Shown here piece after piece: positions 1-6,464 of a stretch of 64,000 bases of DNA. Under the pieces are notes generated by a model that worked only from the letters and a program-made list of their open reading frames with translations, ran no database searches and was not told the DNA's origin. How positions within the stretch are numbered: position 1 is the stretch's first letter; every line of letters begins with the position of its first letter. Source of the DNA: VBDM01 sp035651815 (GTDB lineage: Bacteria > Pseudomonadota > Gammaproteobacteria > Burkholderiales > SG8-39); assembly GCA_035651815.1 (NCBI GenBank), contig DASRFB010000018.1:96450-160449 (forward strand). The letters are read 5' to 3'. Made by a program: the position numbers and the translations under genes.

Positions 1-1
1 C

Positions 2-244
2 AGCCCCTTCGTGGAATACCAGCTGCCGCGGGCCGCGATCGCGCTGAAGCAGGGGGCCGGGCGGCTGATCCGCGACGAAGCCGACCGCGGGGTGCTGATG
101 ATCTGCGACCCGCGCCTGTTCTCGCGCGCCTACGGCCGCCGGCTGCTCGCCAGCCTGCCGCCGATGCGACCGACGCGCGACGAGGCCGACGCCGTCGCCT
201 TCTTCTCCGGCCCCGCTACCAGACCCTCCACCACGGGCTCGTGA
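2..244 (+). CDS. DinG/YoaA-type ATP-dependent helicase, C-terminal fragment
   Basis: The window opens inside this gene; only the last 80 or so codons are present, ending in TGA. The visible part contains the helicase motif VI signature QGAGRLIRDEADRGV, followed by a C-x-DPR segment (ICDPRL) and RAYGRRLLASLP, the usual ending of XPD/DinG-like superfamily 2 helicases that unwind DNA with a 5'-3' polarity. The Fe-S domain and Walker motifs lie outside the window, so DinG cannot be separated from YoaA. Its last 29 bases overlap the 3' end of bamD on the opposite strand, and no terminator separates the two. Confidence 0.8.
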   Translation, partial: SPFVEYQLPRAAIALKQGAGRLIRDEADRGVLMICDPRLFSRAYGRRLLASLPPMRPTRDEADAVAFFSGPATRPSTTGS

Positions 245-1010
245 CGTCCTCGGAGGCGAAGTAGCGGGTCTTCGGGAAGTTGCGGCGCAGGACGCGCGCG
301 GCGTCGCCGCTCAATTGCTTCATGCCGAGCGCGTCGTACGCCTGCACCATGATAAAGAGCGCCTCCTCGCACGCGGGCGACTCGGGATAGTTCTGCAGGG
401 CGTACTGGGCCCGGTTGATCGCGGCGACCCAGGCGCCGCGCTTCACGTAATAGCGGGCGACGTACACCTCGTGTGACGCGAGCGCGTTCACGAGGTACTT
501 CATTCGCGCGATCGCGTCCGGCGCGTACTTGCTCTCGGGATAGCGCTGCACCAGCTCGCGGAAGGCGTCGAACGCTTCGCGCGGCGCCTTGGGATCGCGC
601 TCGGCGGGATTCTGGTCGGAGATCTTGCCGAGGAAGCCCTGGTCCTCGTTGAAGTAGATCAGGCCTTTCAGGTAATACGCGTAGTCGACGTTGGCGTGGT
701 TGGGATGCAGCTTGATGAAGCGGTCGATGGCGGCCACGCCCGAGGCCTGCTCGCCCTGCTTGTAGTACGCGTACGCGATCTCGAGCTGCGCCTGCTGCGC
801 GTAGCGACCGTACGGATAGCGCGACTCGAGCTTCTCGTAGTACTTGATCGCCTGATCGTAGTTGCTGCTCTCCAGCTCGTCCTTCGCTTCCTTGTACAGG
901 CGGTTCGCGGGCCAGGTGTCGGCCGGATCGACCTTGTCGGGGAACAGCCCGCACCCGCCCAGCGCGAGCGCGAGGACGGAGCAGGCGGCTGCGGCTACAC
1001 TACGTTTCAT
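216..1010 (-). CDS. bamD: Outer membrane assembly lipoprotein BamD (ComL)
   Basis: Essential lipoprotein of the BAM complex, which inserts beta-barrel proteins into the outer membrane. The 264-residue product starts with a lipoprotein signal peptide (MKRS, then a hydrophobic stretch, then LALGGC with lipidated Cys20). The mature part is a chain of TPR-like helical repeats (for example LYKEAKDELESSNYDQAIKYY, YPYGRYAQQAQLEIAYAYYK and YPESKYAPDAIARM), as in BamD. The length matches the family. The ATG at 1010 was chosen because it begins the signal peptide; the frame stays open upstream but that stretch reads as antisense of rluD. The gene is divergent from rluD, with only 27 bp between the two chosen starts. 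Confidence 0.95.
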   Translation of the reverse strand: MKRSVAAAACSVLALALGGCGLFPDKVDPADTWPANRLYKEAKDELESSNYDQAIKYYEKLESRYPYGRYAQQAQLEIAYAYYKQGEQASGVAAIDRFIKLHPNHANVDYAYYLKGLIYFNEDQGFLGKISDQNPAERDPKAPREAFDAFRELVQRYPESKYAPDAIARMKYLVNALASHEVYVARYYVKRGAWVAAINRAQYALQNYPESPACEEALFIMVQAYDALGMKQLSGDAARVLRRNFPKTRYFASEDVTSPWWRVW

Positions 1011-1037
1011 GCGTGACGCGAAAATGCGGCGGCAAAA

Positions 1038-1982
1038 ATGAGCGACGAAAATCGGCCGGCCGATTATAGCCCGGGCTCGCCGCGCCGAGTGCCCGAATCG
1101 CTCGCGGGACTGCGCCTCGACCAGGCGCTCGCGCGCATGTTCCCCGAGCATTCGCGCAGCCGTCTGCAGCACTGGCTGCGCGAGGGCCACATCCGCCTCG
1201 ATTCGCGCGCCGCGAAGCCGAAGCAGAAGATCTGGGGCGGCGAGCGGATAGAGATCGCGCCCCAGCCCGGTCCCTCCGAGACCGCGCACCGGCCCGAGCG
1301 CATCCCGCTGGACGTCGTGTACGAGGACGACGCGGTGCTCGTGCTGAACAAGCCCGCCGGGCTGGTGATGCACCCGGGCAGCGGCAACTGGAAGGGCACG
1401 CTGCTCAACGCGCTCCTCGAGCACGCGCCCGCGACCGCGACCGTGCCGCGCGCGGGGATCGTGCACCGTCTCGACAAGGACACGAGCGGGCTGGTCGTGG
1501 TCGCCAAGACACCCGAGGCGCAGACGAGCCTCGTGCGCCAGCTGCAGGCGCGCACCGTGCGCCGCGAGTACCTCGCGCTCGTGCACGGCGCCGTGAAGTC
1601 GGACGGCGAGGTCTCGGGCGCGGTCGGGCGCCATCCGCGCGAGCGCACGCGCATGGCGGTCGTGCCCGGCGGCAAGCCGGCGCTCACGCGCTACCGGGTC
1701 GCCGCGCGGCTCGAAGGCGCGACGCTCCTGCACTGCAGCCTGGCGACCGGACGCACGCACCAGATCCGCGTGCACATGCAATCGATCGGGCATCCCCTCG
1801 TCGGCGATCCCGTGTATCGCGACCGCCGCCCATCGCGCGCCGATGCGCGGCTCGCGGCGTTTCCCAGACAGGCCTTGCACGCGGCGAGGCTCTCGTTCGT
1901 GCATCCGGTCTCGGCGAAGGCCGTCGGCTTCGAGGCGCCGATGCCCGAGGACCTGCGCGCCCTGCTGGACGGCCTCGCGTGA
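1038..1982 (+). CDS. rluD: 23S rRNA pseudouridine synthase RluD
   Basis: Isomerises uridines to pseudouridine in helix 69 of 23S rRNA (positions 1911, 1915, 1917 in E. coli numbering). An N-terminal S4 RNA-binding domain (LRLDQALARMFPEHSRSRLQ) precedes the catalytic domain with the RluA-class signature GIVHRLDKDTSGLVVVAKT, whose Asp (HRLD) is the catalytic residue. RTHQIRVHMQSIGHPLVGDP is also typical. The product is 314 residues, usual for the family. The start is uncertain: ATG 1038 has no clear Shine-Dalgarno, and GTG 1089 would give a protein beginning ten residues before RLDQAL. The end overlaps the start of pgeF by four bases, so the two are translationally coupled. Confidence 0.93.
   Translation: MSDENRPADYSPGSPRRVPESLAGLRLDQALARMFPEHSRSRLQHWLREGHIRLDSRAAKPKQKIWGGERIEIAPQPGPSETAHRPERIPLDVVYEDDAVLVLNKPAGLVMHPGSGNWKGTLLNALLEHAPATATVPRAGIVHRLDKDTSGLVVVAKTPEAQTSLVRQLQARTVRREYLALVHGAVKSDGEVSGAVGRHPRERTRMAVVPGGKPALTRYRVAARLEGATLLHCSLATGRTHQIRVHMQSIGHPLVGDPVYRDRRPSRADARLAAFPRQALHAARLSFVHPVSAKAVGFEAPMPEDLRALLDGLA
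1063..1091 (-). promoter_or_regulatory. Candidate bamD promoter lying inside the annotated 5' end of rluD
   Basis: On the minus strand a perfect TATAAT lies at 1068-1063, about 53 bases upstream of the bamD ATG. The expected -35 position (around 1091-1086) reads CACTCG, a poor match. If rluD starts at 1038, this -10 box is within its codons 9-11; if rluD starts at GTG 1089, it is intergenic. Confidence 0.35.
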
Positions 1983-2719
1983 GCGCGGCCTTCCATCCCG
2001 ACTGGATCGTTCCCGACTGGCCCGCGCCGGCCGGCGTGCGCGCGCTCGTCACGACGCGCTCGGGCGGCGTCAGCGCCGGTCCCTACGCGACGCTCAACCT
2101 CGGGTCGCGCGTCGGCGACGAGCCTGCGTGCGTGGAGCGCAACCGGGCCGTCCTGCGCGCCTGCCTCCCGTCCGAGCCGCGCTGGATGAAACAGGTGCAT
2201 GGAACGCGCGTGGCCGGCGCGGACGCGGCCGCGCACGACGTCGAGGCCGACGCCGCGGTGGCGACGCGGGCCGGCGAAGTGTGCGCGGTGCTCGTCGCCG
2301 ACTGCATGCCGGTGCTGCTTTGCGACGACGCGGCGAGCGTCGTGGCCGTGGCGCACGCCGGATGGCGCGGCCTGAGCGCAGGCGTCGTCGAGGCCGCGGT
2401 CGCCGCGATGCGCGTGCCGGCACGCCGCGTGCTCGCATGGCTCGGGCCCGCGATCGGGCCGCGGGCGTACGAGGTCGGCGGCGACGTGCGCGAGGCGTTC
2501 GCCGGCGGCGACGCCGGCGCCGCCGACGCTTTCGCGCCGCTCGGCGGCGGCAAGTTCCTGGCCGACCTCGCCGCGCTCGCGCGCCGACGGCTTTCGAGCT
2601 GCGGCGTCGGCCGCGTCTACGGCGGCGGCTTCTGCACGGCGAGCGACCCGCGCTTCTTCTCCTTTCGCCGGGACCGGATCACCGGCAGAATGGCGGGCTT
2701 GATCTGGATGGAGCGCTGA
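1979..2719 (+). CDS. pgeF: Peptidoglycan editing factor / multicopper-type purine phosphorylase-like protein PgeF (YfiH)
   Basis: Member of the YfiH/LACC1 family, for which both peptidoglycan quality control and purine-nucleoside phosphorylase/laccase-like activities have been reported. The 246-residue product carries the family's metal-site motifs in order: TTRSGGVSAGPYATLNLG near the N-terminus, KQVHG, ADCMPVLLCD and HAGWRG. The GTG start overlaps the rluD stop (GTGA), the same rluD-pgeF coupling seen in many proteobacteria. A ZIP transporter gene follows after seven bases and may share the transcript. The family assignment is firm; the exact reaction is not. Confidence 0.9.
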   Translation: MSAAFHPDWIVPDWPAPAGVRALVTTRSGGVSAGPYATLNLGSRVGDEPACVERNRAVLRACLPSEPRWMKQVHGTRVAGADAAAHDVEADAAVATRAGEVCAVLVADCMPVLLCDDAASVVAVAHAGWRGLSAGVVEAAVAAMRVPARRVLAWLGPAIGPRAYEVGGDVREAFAGGDAGAADAFAPLGGGKFLADLAALARRRLSSCGVGRVYGGGFCTASDPRFFSFRRDRITGRMAGLIWMER

Positions 2720-2726
2720 GCCGCCC

Positions 2727-3497
2727 ATGGGAACCGTCGCGTGGATCTCGGTCGCCAGCTTCGGCGGCGGCGTGCTGAGCTTCGCGCTCGCCTCGGTCAT
2801 CGCGTTCTCGGCGCGGTCGAGCTGGATCCCGGGACTGATCAGCTTCGCCATCGGCGCGCTGCTCGGCGCGGTTTTCCTCGACATCCTGCCGCACGCGTTC
2901 GCCGTCGCCGACCACGTGCAGTCCGTCGCCGCGACCATCCTTGCCGGCATCCTCGCGTTCTTCGTGCTCGAGAAGCTCGTGCTGTGGCGCCACTGCCACG
3001 TCGAGGACTGCGAGGCGCACGACCGGCACGCCGCGCCGAACGACCACGGCCGCAGCGGCCTCATGATCACCATCGGCGGCGGGTTCCACAACTTCGTCGA
3101 CGGCGTGCTCATCGCTGCCGCGTTCCTCGAGAGCACGCAGCTCGGGATCGTCACCGCGACGGCGATCATCGCGCACGAGATCCCGCAGGAGATCGGCGAC
3201 TTCGTCATCCTGCTGCACTCGGGATACGGGAAGGCGGCGGCGCTGACGATGAACGCGCTCTCGGGCCTCGCCATGCTGGTCGGCGCGCTGCTCGGCTATC
3301 TCGCGCTGCACGAGGTGCAGGCGTGGATCCACACGGCGCTCGCGCTGGCCGCGGCGAGCATGATCTACGTCGCAGTGGCGGACCTCATTCCGGGGCTGCA
3401 TCGGCGGCCCGAGCTGCAGGCCACGGCGCAGCAGGTGCTGCTCATCGTCCTCGGTATCGGCGCCATCTGGCTCGTCGGCGACCTGACCGGGGCCTAG
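2727..3497 (+). CDS. ZIP-family divalent metal transporter
   Basis: Inner-membrane protein of 256 residues with about eight hydrophobic segments. It shows the two metal-site signatures of ZIP transporters: HNFVDG in the fourth segment and HEIPQEIGDF in the fifth, with paired His and Glu residues that form the metal path. The loop between the third and fourth segments is rich in His, Cys and Asp (HCHVEDCEAHDRH), typical of zinc-handling ZIPs. The substrate is most likely Zn(II) or another divalent cation; the sequence cannot fix which. It lies seven bases after pgeF and nine before the epimerase gene, so co-transcription is likely. Confidence 0.88.
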   Translation: MGTVAWISVASFGGGVLSFALASVIAFSARSSWIPGLISFAIGALLGAVFLDILPHAFAVADHVQSVAATILAGILAFFVLEKLVLWRHCHVEDCEAHDRHAAPNDHGRSGLMITIGGGFHNFVDGVLIAAAFLESTQLGIVTATAIIAHEIPQEIGDFVILLHSGYGKAAALTMNALSGLAMLVGALLGYLALHEVQAWIHTALALAAASMIYVAVADLIPGLHRRPELQATAQQVLLIVLGIGAIWLVGDLTGA

Positions 3498-3506
3498 GCG
3501 GTCGGC

Positions 3507-4508
3507 ATGCGCGTCCTCGTCACCGGCGCCGCGGGCTTCATCGGGCACGAGCTGTGCCGGCGCCTGCTCGCCGAGGGCGAGGAGGTGACAGGCGTCGACA
3601 GCCTCAACGACTATTACGACGTGTCGCTGAAGCGCGCGCGCCTCGAGCGCCTGAACGGCGCGCGCGGCTTCCGTTTCGAGCGGCTCGATCTCGCCGAGCG
3701 CGCGACCGCCGCGGCGCTCTTCGCGGGCGAGCGCTTCGACGCGGTCGTTCACCTCGCGGCGCAGGCCGGCGTGCGGCATTCGCTCGTCGACCCGCTCGCG
3801 TACGTCGACGCCAACCTCGCCGGCTTCGCGCACGTGCTCGAGGGCTGCCGGCGCGGCCGCGTCGGGCACTTCGTGTTCGCCTCGTCGAGCTCGGTCTACG
3901 GGGCGAACCATCGCACGCCGTTCTCGGAGCACGACGCCGTGGATCACCCGGTGTCCTTCTACGCGGCGACCAAGCGCGCCGACGAGCTGATGGCGCACGT
4001 GTACGCCCATCTGCACGCGTTGCCCGTGACGGGCCTGCGCTTCTTCACGGTCTACGGCCCGTGGGGGCGGCCCGACATGGCGTACTTCAGCTTCACCGCG
4101 AAGATCCTGGCGGGGGCTCCGCTGCAGATCTTCAACGGCGGGGAGATGGAGCGCGACTTCACTTACATCGACGACATCGTCGAAGGCGTCGCGCGCGTGG
4201 TTCGCAAGCCGCCGGCGCCGGAGACCGGCGCGCGCTCGTCGCCGGCGACGAGCGCGACAGCGCCCTTCCGCATCTACAACATCGGCAACAACCGCCCGGT
4301 GAAGCTCATGCGCTTCATCGAGGTGCTCGAGGGCTGCCTCGGAAAGAAGGCCGTGCTCGAGATGCGCCCGATGCAGCCGGGAGACGTGGTGAGGACGTGC
4401 GCCGACGTGCGCGATCTCGAACGGGCGGTAGGATTCCGGCCGCACACGCCGCTCGAGACCGGGCTCGCGCGCTTCGTGGAGTGGTACCGGGCGTACTACC
4501 GCGTCTGA
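3507..4508 (+). CDS. NAD-dependent sugar epimerase, UDP-glucuronate 4-epimerase-like
   Basis: Extended short-chain dehydrogenase of 333 residues. It has the Rossmann motif GAAGFIG (residues 7-13), the catalytic SSS (127-129), Tyr152 and Lys156 of the YxxxK pair, and the GAE-type segments SLNDYYDVSLKRARL, RFFTVYGPWGRPDMA and ERDFTYIDDIVEG. These resemble UDP-glucuronate 4-epimerases that supply UDP-galacturonate for lipopolysaccharide or capsule. No glycosyltransferase neighbours are present, so the polymer it serves is unknown. A short Ser/Thr/Ala-rich insert (PETGARSSPATSATAP) near residue 240 looks like a surface loop. Confidence 0.85.
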   Translation: MRVLVTGAAGFIGHELCRRLLAEGEEVTGVDSLNDYYDVSLKRARLERLNGARGFRFERLDLAERATAAALFAGERFDAVVHLAAQAGVRHSLVDPLAYVDANLAGFAHVLEGCRRGRVGHFVFASSSSVYGANHRTPFSEHDAVDHPVSFYAATKRADELMAHVYAHLHALPVTGLRFFTVYGPWGRPDMAYFSFTAKILAGAPLQIFNGGEMERDFTYIDDIVEGVARVVRKPPAPETGARSSPATSATAPFRIYNIGNNRPVKLMRFIEVLEGCLGKKAVLEMRPMQPGDVVRTCADVRDLERAVGFRPHTPLETGLARFVEWYRAYYRV

Positions 4509-4582
4509 GCGCTCGGAGCATCGCCGGGCCGCGCCGGGAGTATTATCGCCGCTCCCGTATATCGGTGCGACAAGGAGGCGAC

Positions 4583-4798
4583 ATGCCGAGGGCAGACGGC
4601 GTTTACCGGGTGATCGAGGTGATCGGAACGAGCACGGTCTCGTGGGAGGACGCCGCGAAGAAGGCGGTGCAGACGGCGTCGCGCACGCTGCGCGACCTGC
4701 GCATCGCGGAGGTCGTGAAGCAGGACCTGAAGGTCGACCGGGGACGCGTCACGGCGTACCGGACGCGGATGCTGCTCTCGTTCAAATACGAAAGATGA
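4583..4798 (+). CDS. Dodecin, flavin-sequestering protein
   Basis: Small protein of 71 residues matching dodecin, which assembles into hollow dodecamers that bind flavins or coenzyme A and buffer free flavin. The signature segments are VYRVIEVIGTSTVSWEDA (with the Trp that stacks on the isoalloxazine ring), AVQTASRTLRDLRIAEVV and the C-terminal strand AYRTRMLLSFKYE. The ATG at 4583 is preceded by a near-perfect AAGGAGG at 4572-4578, which decides the start. It stands alone, 74 bases after the epimerase gene and convergent with fur, with 20 bases between the two stops and no terminator hairpin. Confidence 0.95.
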   Translation: MPRADGVYRVIEVIGTSTVSWEDAAKKAVQTASRTLRDLRIAEVVKQDLKVDRGRVTAYRTRMLLSFKYER

Positions 4799-4818
4799 GA
4801 CGACGGTAGGCGAGCGCG

Positions 4819-5244
4819 CTATTTCTTGTTCGGGCAGTGCGGCTTGGTGCAGTCCGCGTACAGATGCAGCGAGTGCTCGCGGATGGAGAAGCCGCGCTCC
4901 TTGGCGACTTTGATCTGCCGCTTCTCGATTTCCGGGTCGTAGAACTCCTCGACCCGGCCGCATTGAATGCACACGAGGTGGTCGTGGTGCGAGCCCTCGT
5001 TGAGCTCGAACACGGCCTTGCCGGATTCGAAATGGTGGCGCTGCAGGATGCCCGCCTGCTCGAATTGCGTCAGCACGCGATAGACGGTGGCCAGGCCGAT
5101 GTCCAGGCCCTCGTTCATCAGCTGCCGGTAGACGTCCTCCGCCGCGAGGTGCCGCACCTTGCTGCTCTCGAACAGCTTGAGAATGCGCATCCGCGGCGCC
5201 GTGATCTTGAGGCCGCTGGTTTTCAGGTCGTGGACGTTGCTCAT
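4819..5244 (-). CDS. fur: Ferric uptake regulator Fur
   Basis: Iron-responsive DNA-binding repressor of 141 residues. The winged-helix N-terminus (ITAPRMRILKLFE, DIGLATVYRVLTQFEQAGI) is followed by the metal-binding dimerisation domain with SHHDHLVCIQCG (His86, His87, His89, Cys92, Cys95). The C-terminal pair Cys132/Cys137 completes the structural zinc site. All residues expected of an active Fur are present. The divergent fur-bamE arrangement is conserved in beta- and gammaproteobacteria. No convincing 19-bp Fur box was found in the 77-bp divergent region, so autoregulation cannot be claimed. Confidence 0.96.
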   Translation of the reverse strand: MSNVHDLKTSGLKITAPRMRILKLFESSKVRHLAAEDVYRQLMNEGLDIGLATVYRVLTQFEQAGILQRHHFESGKAVFELNEGSHHDHLVCIQCGRVEEFYDPEIEKRQIKVAKERGFSIREHSLHLYADCTKPHCPNKK

Positions 5245-5280
5245 GGAAGCCTCCGCGCGGGAAGCGAGCGGGATTCCGAT

Positions 5281-5308
5281 ATGATATAGCGTTTTCCTTG
5301 CGCCTCAA
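5281..5308 (-). promoter_or_regulatory. Candidate fur promoter
   Basis: Reading the minus strand, TTGAGG (5308-5303) is separated by 16 bases from TATCAT (5286-5281), about 37 bases upstream of the fur ATG. The AT-rich core on the plus strand (TATGATATAG, 5280-5289) could also serve as the bamE -10 region, but its -35 is poor. The two divergent promoters probably overlap. Confidence 0.45.
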
Positions 5309-5321
5309 AAAACGCGAACGC

Positions 5322-5678
5322 ATGCGATTCACCACCGTCCTGCTCCTGCCGCTCGTGCTCGCCGGCTGCGGCTGGCTGTCGCCGCACCGCATCGAGATCC
5401 AGCAGGGAAACTACGTGACGCAGGACCTGGTCTCGCAGCTCAAGCCGGGCATGACGCGCGACCAGGTGCGCTATCTGCTCGGCACGCCGCTCGTCAGCGA
5501 CATCTTCCACGCCGACCGCTGGGAGTACGTCTTCCGGCGCCAGCGCGCAGACAGCAGCAAGGTCGAGCACGGCCGCCTCTCGGTCTTCTTCGTCGACAAC
5601 AAGCTCGAGCGCGTCGACGCCGAGGCGGTTCCGCCGCCTCCGCTCGCCGGGGCGCAGACGGACAGCGTGCAGCGATGA
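5322..5678 (+). CDS. bamE: Outer membrane assembly lipoprotein BamE (SmpA/OmlA)
   Basis: Small lipoprotein of the BAM complex. The 118-residue product begins with a lipoprotein signal (LPLVLAGC, lipidated Cys16) and continues with the BamE fold signature GNYVTQDLVSQLKPGMTRDQVRYLLGTP, then DRWEYVFRRQR and VFFVDNKLERV. The ATG at 5322 directly begins the signal peptide; a TTG at 5298 is in frame but would add eight charged residues. The stop overlaps dapB by four bases (ATGA). BamD, another BAM component, is encoded about 4 kb upstream. Confidence 0.95.
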   Translation: MRFTTVLLLPLVLAGCGWLSPHRIEIQQGNYVTQDLVSQLKPGMTRDQVRYLLGTPLVSDIFHADRWEYVFRRQRADSSKVEHGRLSVFFVDNKLERVDAEAVPPPPLAGAQTDSVQR

Positions 5679-6454
5679 AGGTCGCCGTCGCCGGCTCGGG
5701 CGGCCGCATGGGCCGGACGCTGGTCGAGCTGATCCTCGGGTCGGGCGATCTCGCGCTGTCCGGGGCGCTCGAGGCCGCCGGGCACCCGGCGCTCGGTCGT
5801 GACGCCGCGGCGGGCGTGCGCATCACCGCGGACGCGGCGGCAGCGCTCAAAGGCGCCGGATGCCTCATCGACTTCACGACGCCCGAGGCGACGCTCGCAC
5901 ACCTCGAAGCCTGCGTCGGGGCGAAAGTCCCCATGGTTATCGGCACGACGGGGCTCTCCGGCCCCGAGCGCAAGCGCGTCGCCGCCGCGGCCGAGCGGAT
6001 CGCGATCGTGTTCGCGCCCAACATGGCGGTCGGCGTCAACGTCCTGTTCAAGCTCGCCGAGACGGCGGCCAAGGCGCTCGGCGAAGCCTACGACGTTGAG
6101 ATCATCGAGGCGCACCACCGGCACAAGGTGGATGCGCCTTCGGGCACCGCGATCCGCATTGGCGAGATCGTCGCCACGGCCCTGGGCCGTGACCTCGCGA
6201 GCAGCGCAGCGCACGGCCGGCGCGGCAATACGGGCGAGCGCGAGGCGAAGACGATCGGATTTCACGCGGTGCGCGGCGGCGACATCGTCGGCGAGCACAC
6301 CGTGATGTTCGCGGGGGAGGGCGAGCGCGTCGAGCTGGTCGTCCGCTCCACGAGCCGCGCGACCTACGCGGTCGGCGCCCTTCGCGCCTGCCGCTTCCTC
6401 GAGGGCCGCGCGCCGGGGCTCTACGACATGCAGGACGTTCTCGGGCTGCGCTGA
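5675..6454 (+). CDS. dapB: 4-hydroxy-tetrahydrodipicolinate reductase DapB
   Basis: NAD(P)H-dependent reductase of the lysine/meso-diaminopimelate pathway. The 259-residue product has the Rossmann loop GSGGRMGRTL at the N-terminus, DFTTPEA, GTTGLS, FAPNMAVGVNVL, and the catalytic segment EAHHRHKVDAPSGTA with the paired histidines and lysine of DapB. It is translationally coupled to bamE. The downstream neighbour is convergent, with ten bases between the stops and no terminator. Confidence 0.96.
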   Translation: MKVAVAGSGGRMGRTLVELILGSGDLALSGALEAAGHPALGRDAAAGVRITADAAAALKGAGCLIDFTTPEATLAHLEACVGAKVPMVIGTTGLSGPERKRVAAAAERIAIVFAPNMAVGVNVLFKLAETAAKALGEAYDVEIIEAHHRHKVDAPSGTAIRIGEIVATALGRDLASSAAHGRRGNTGEREAKTIGFHAVRGGDIVGEHTVMFAGEGERVELVVRSTSRATYAVGALRACRFLEGRAPGLYDMQDVLGLR

Positions 6455-6464
6455 GCGCGCGGCC

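Noticed and set aside
5271..5289. Possible Fur box in the fur-bamE divergent region
   Set aside because: Only 10 of 19 positions match the GATAATGATAATCATTATC consensus, with no internal symmetry; it looks like an AT-rich promoter core.
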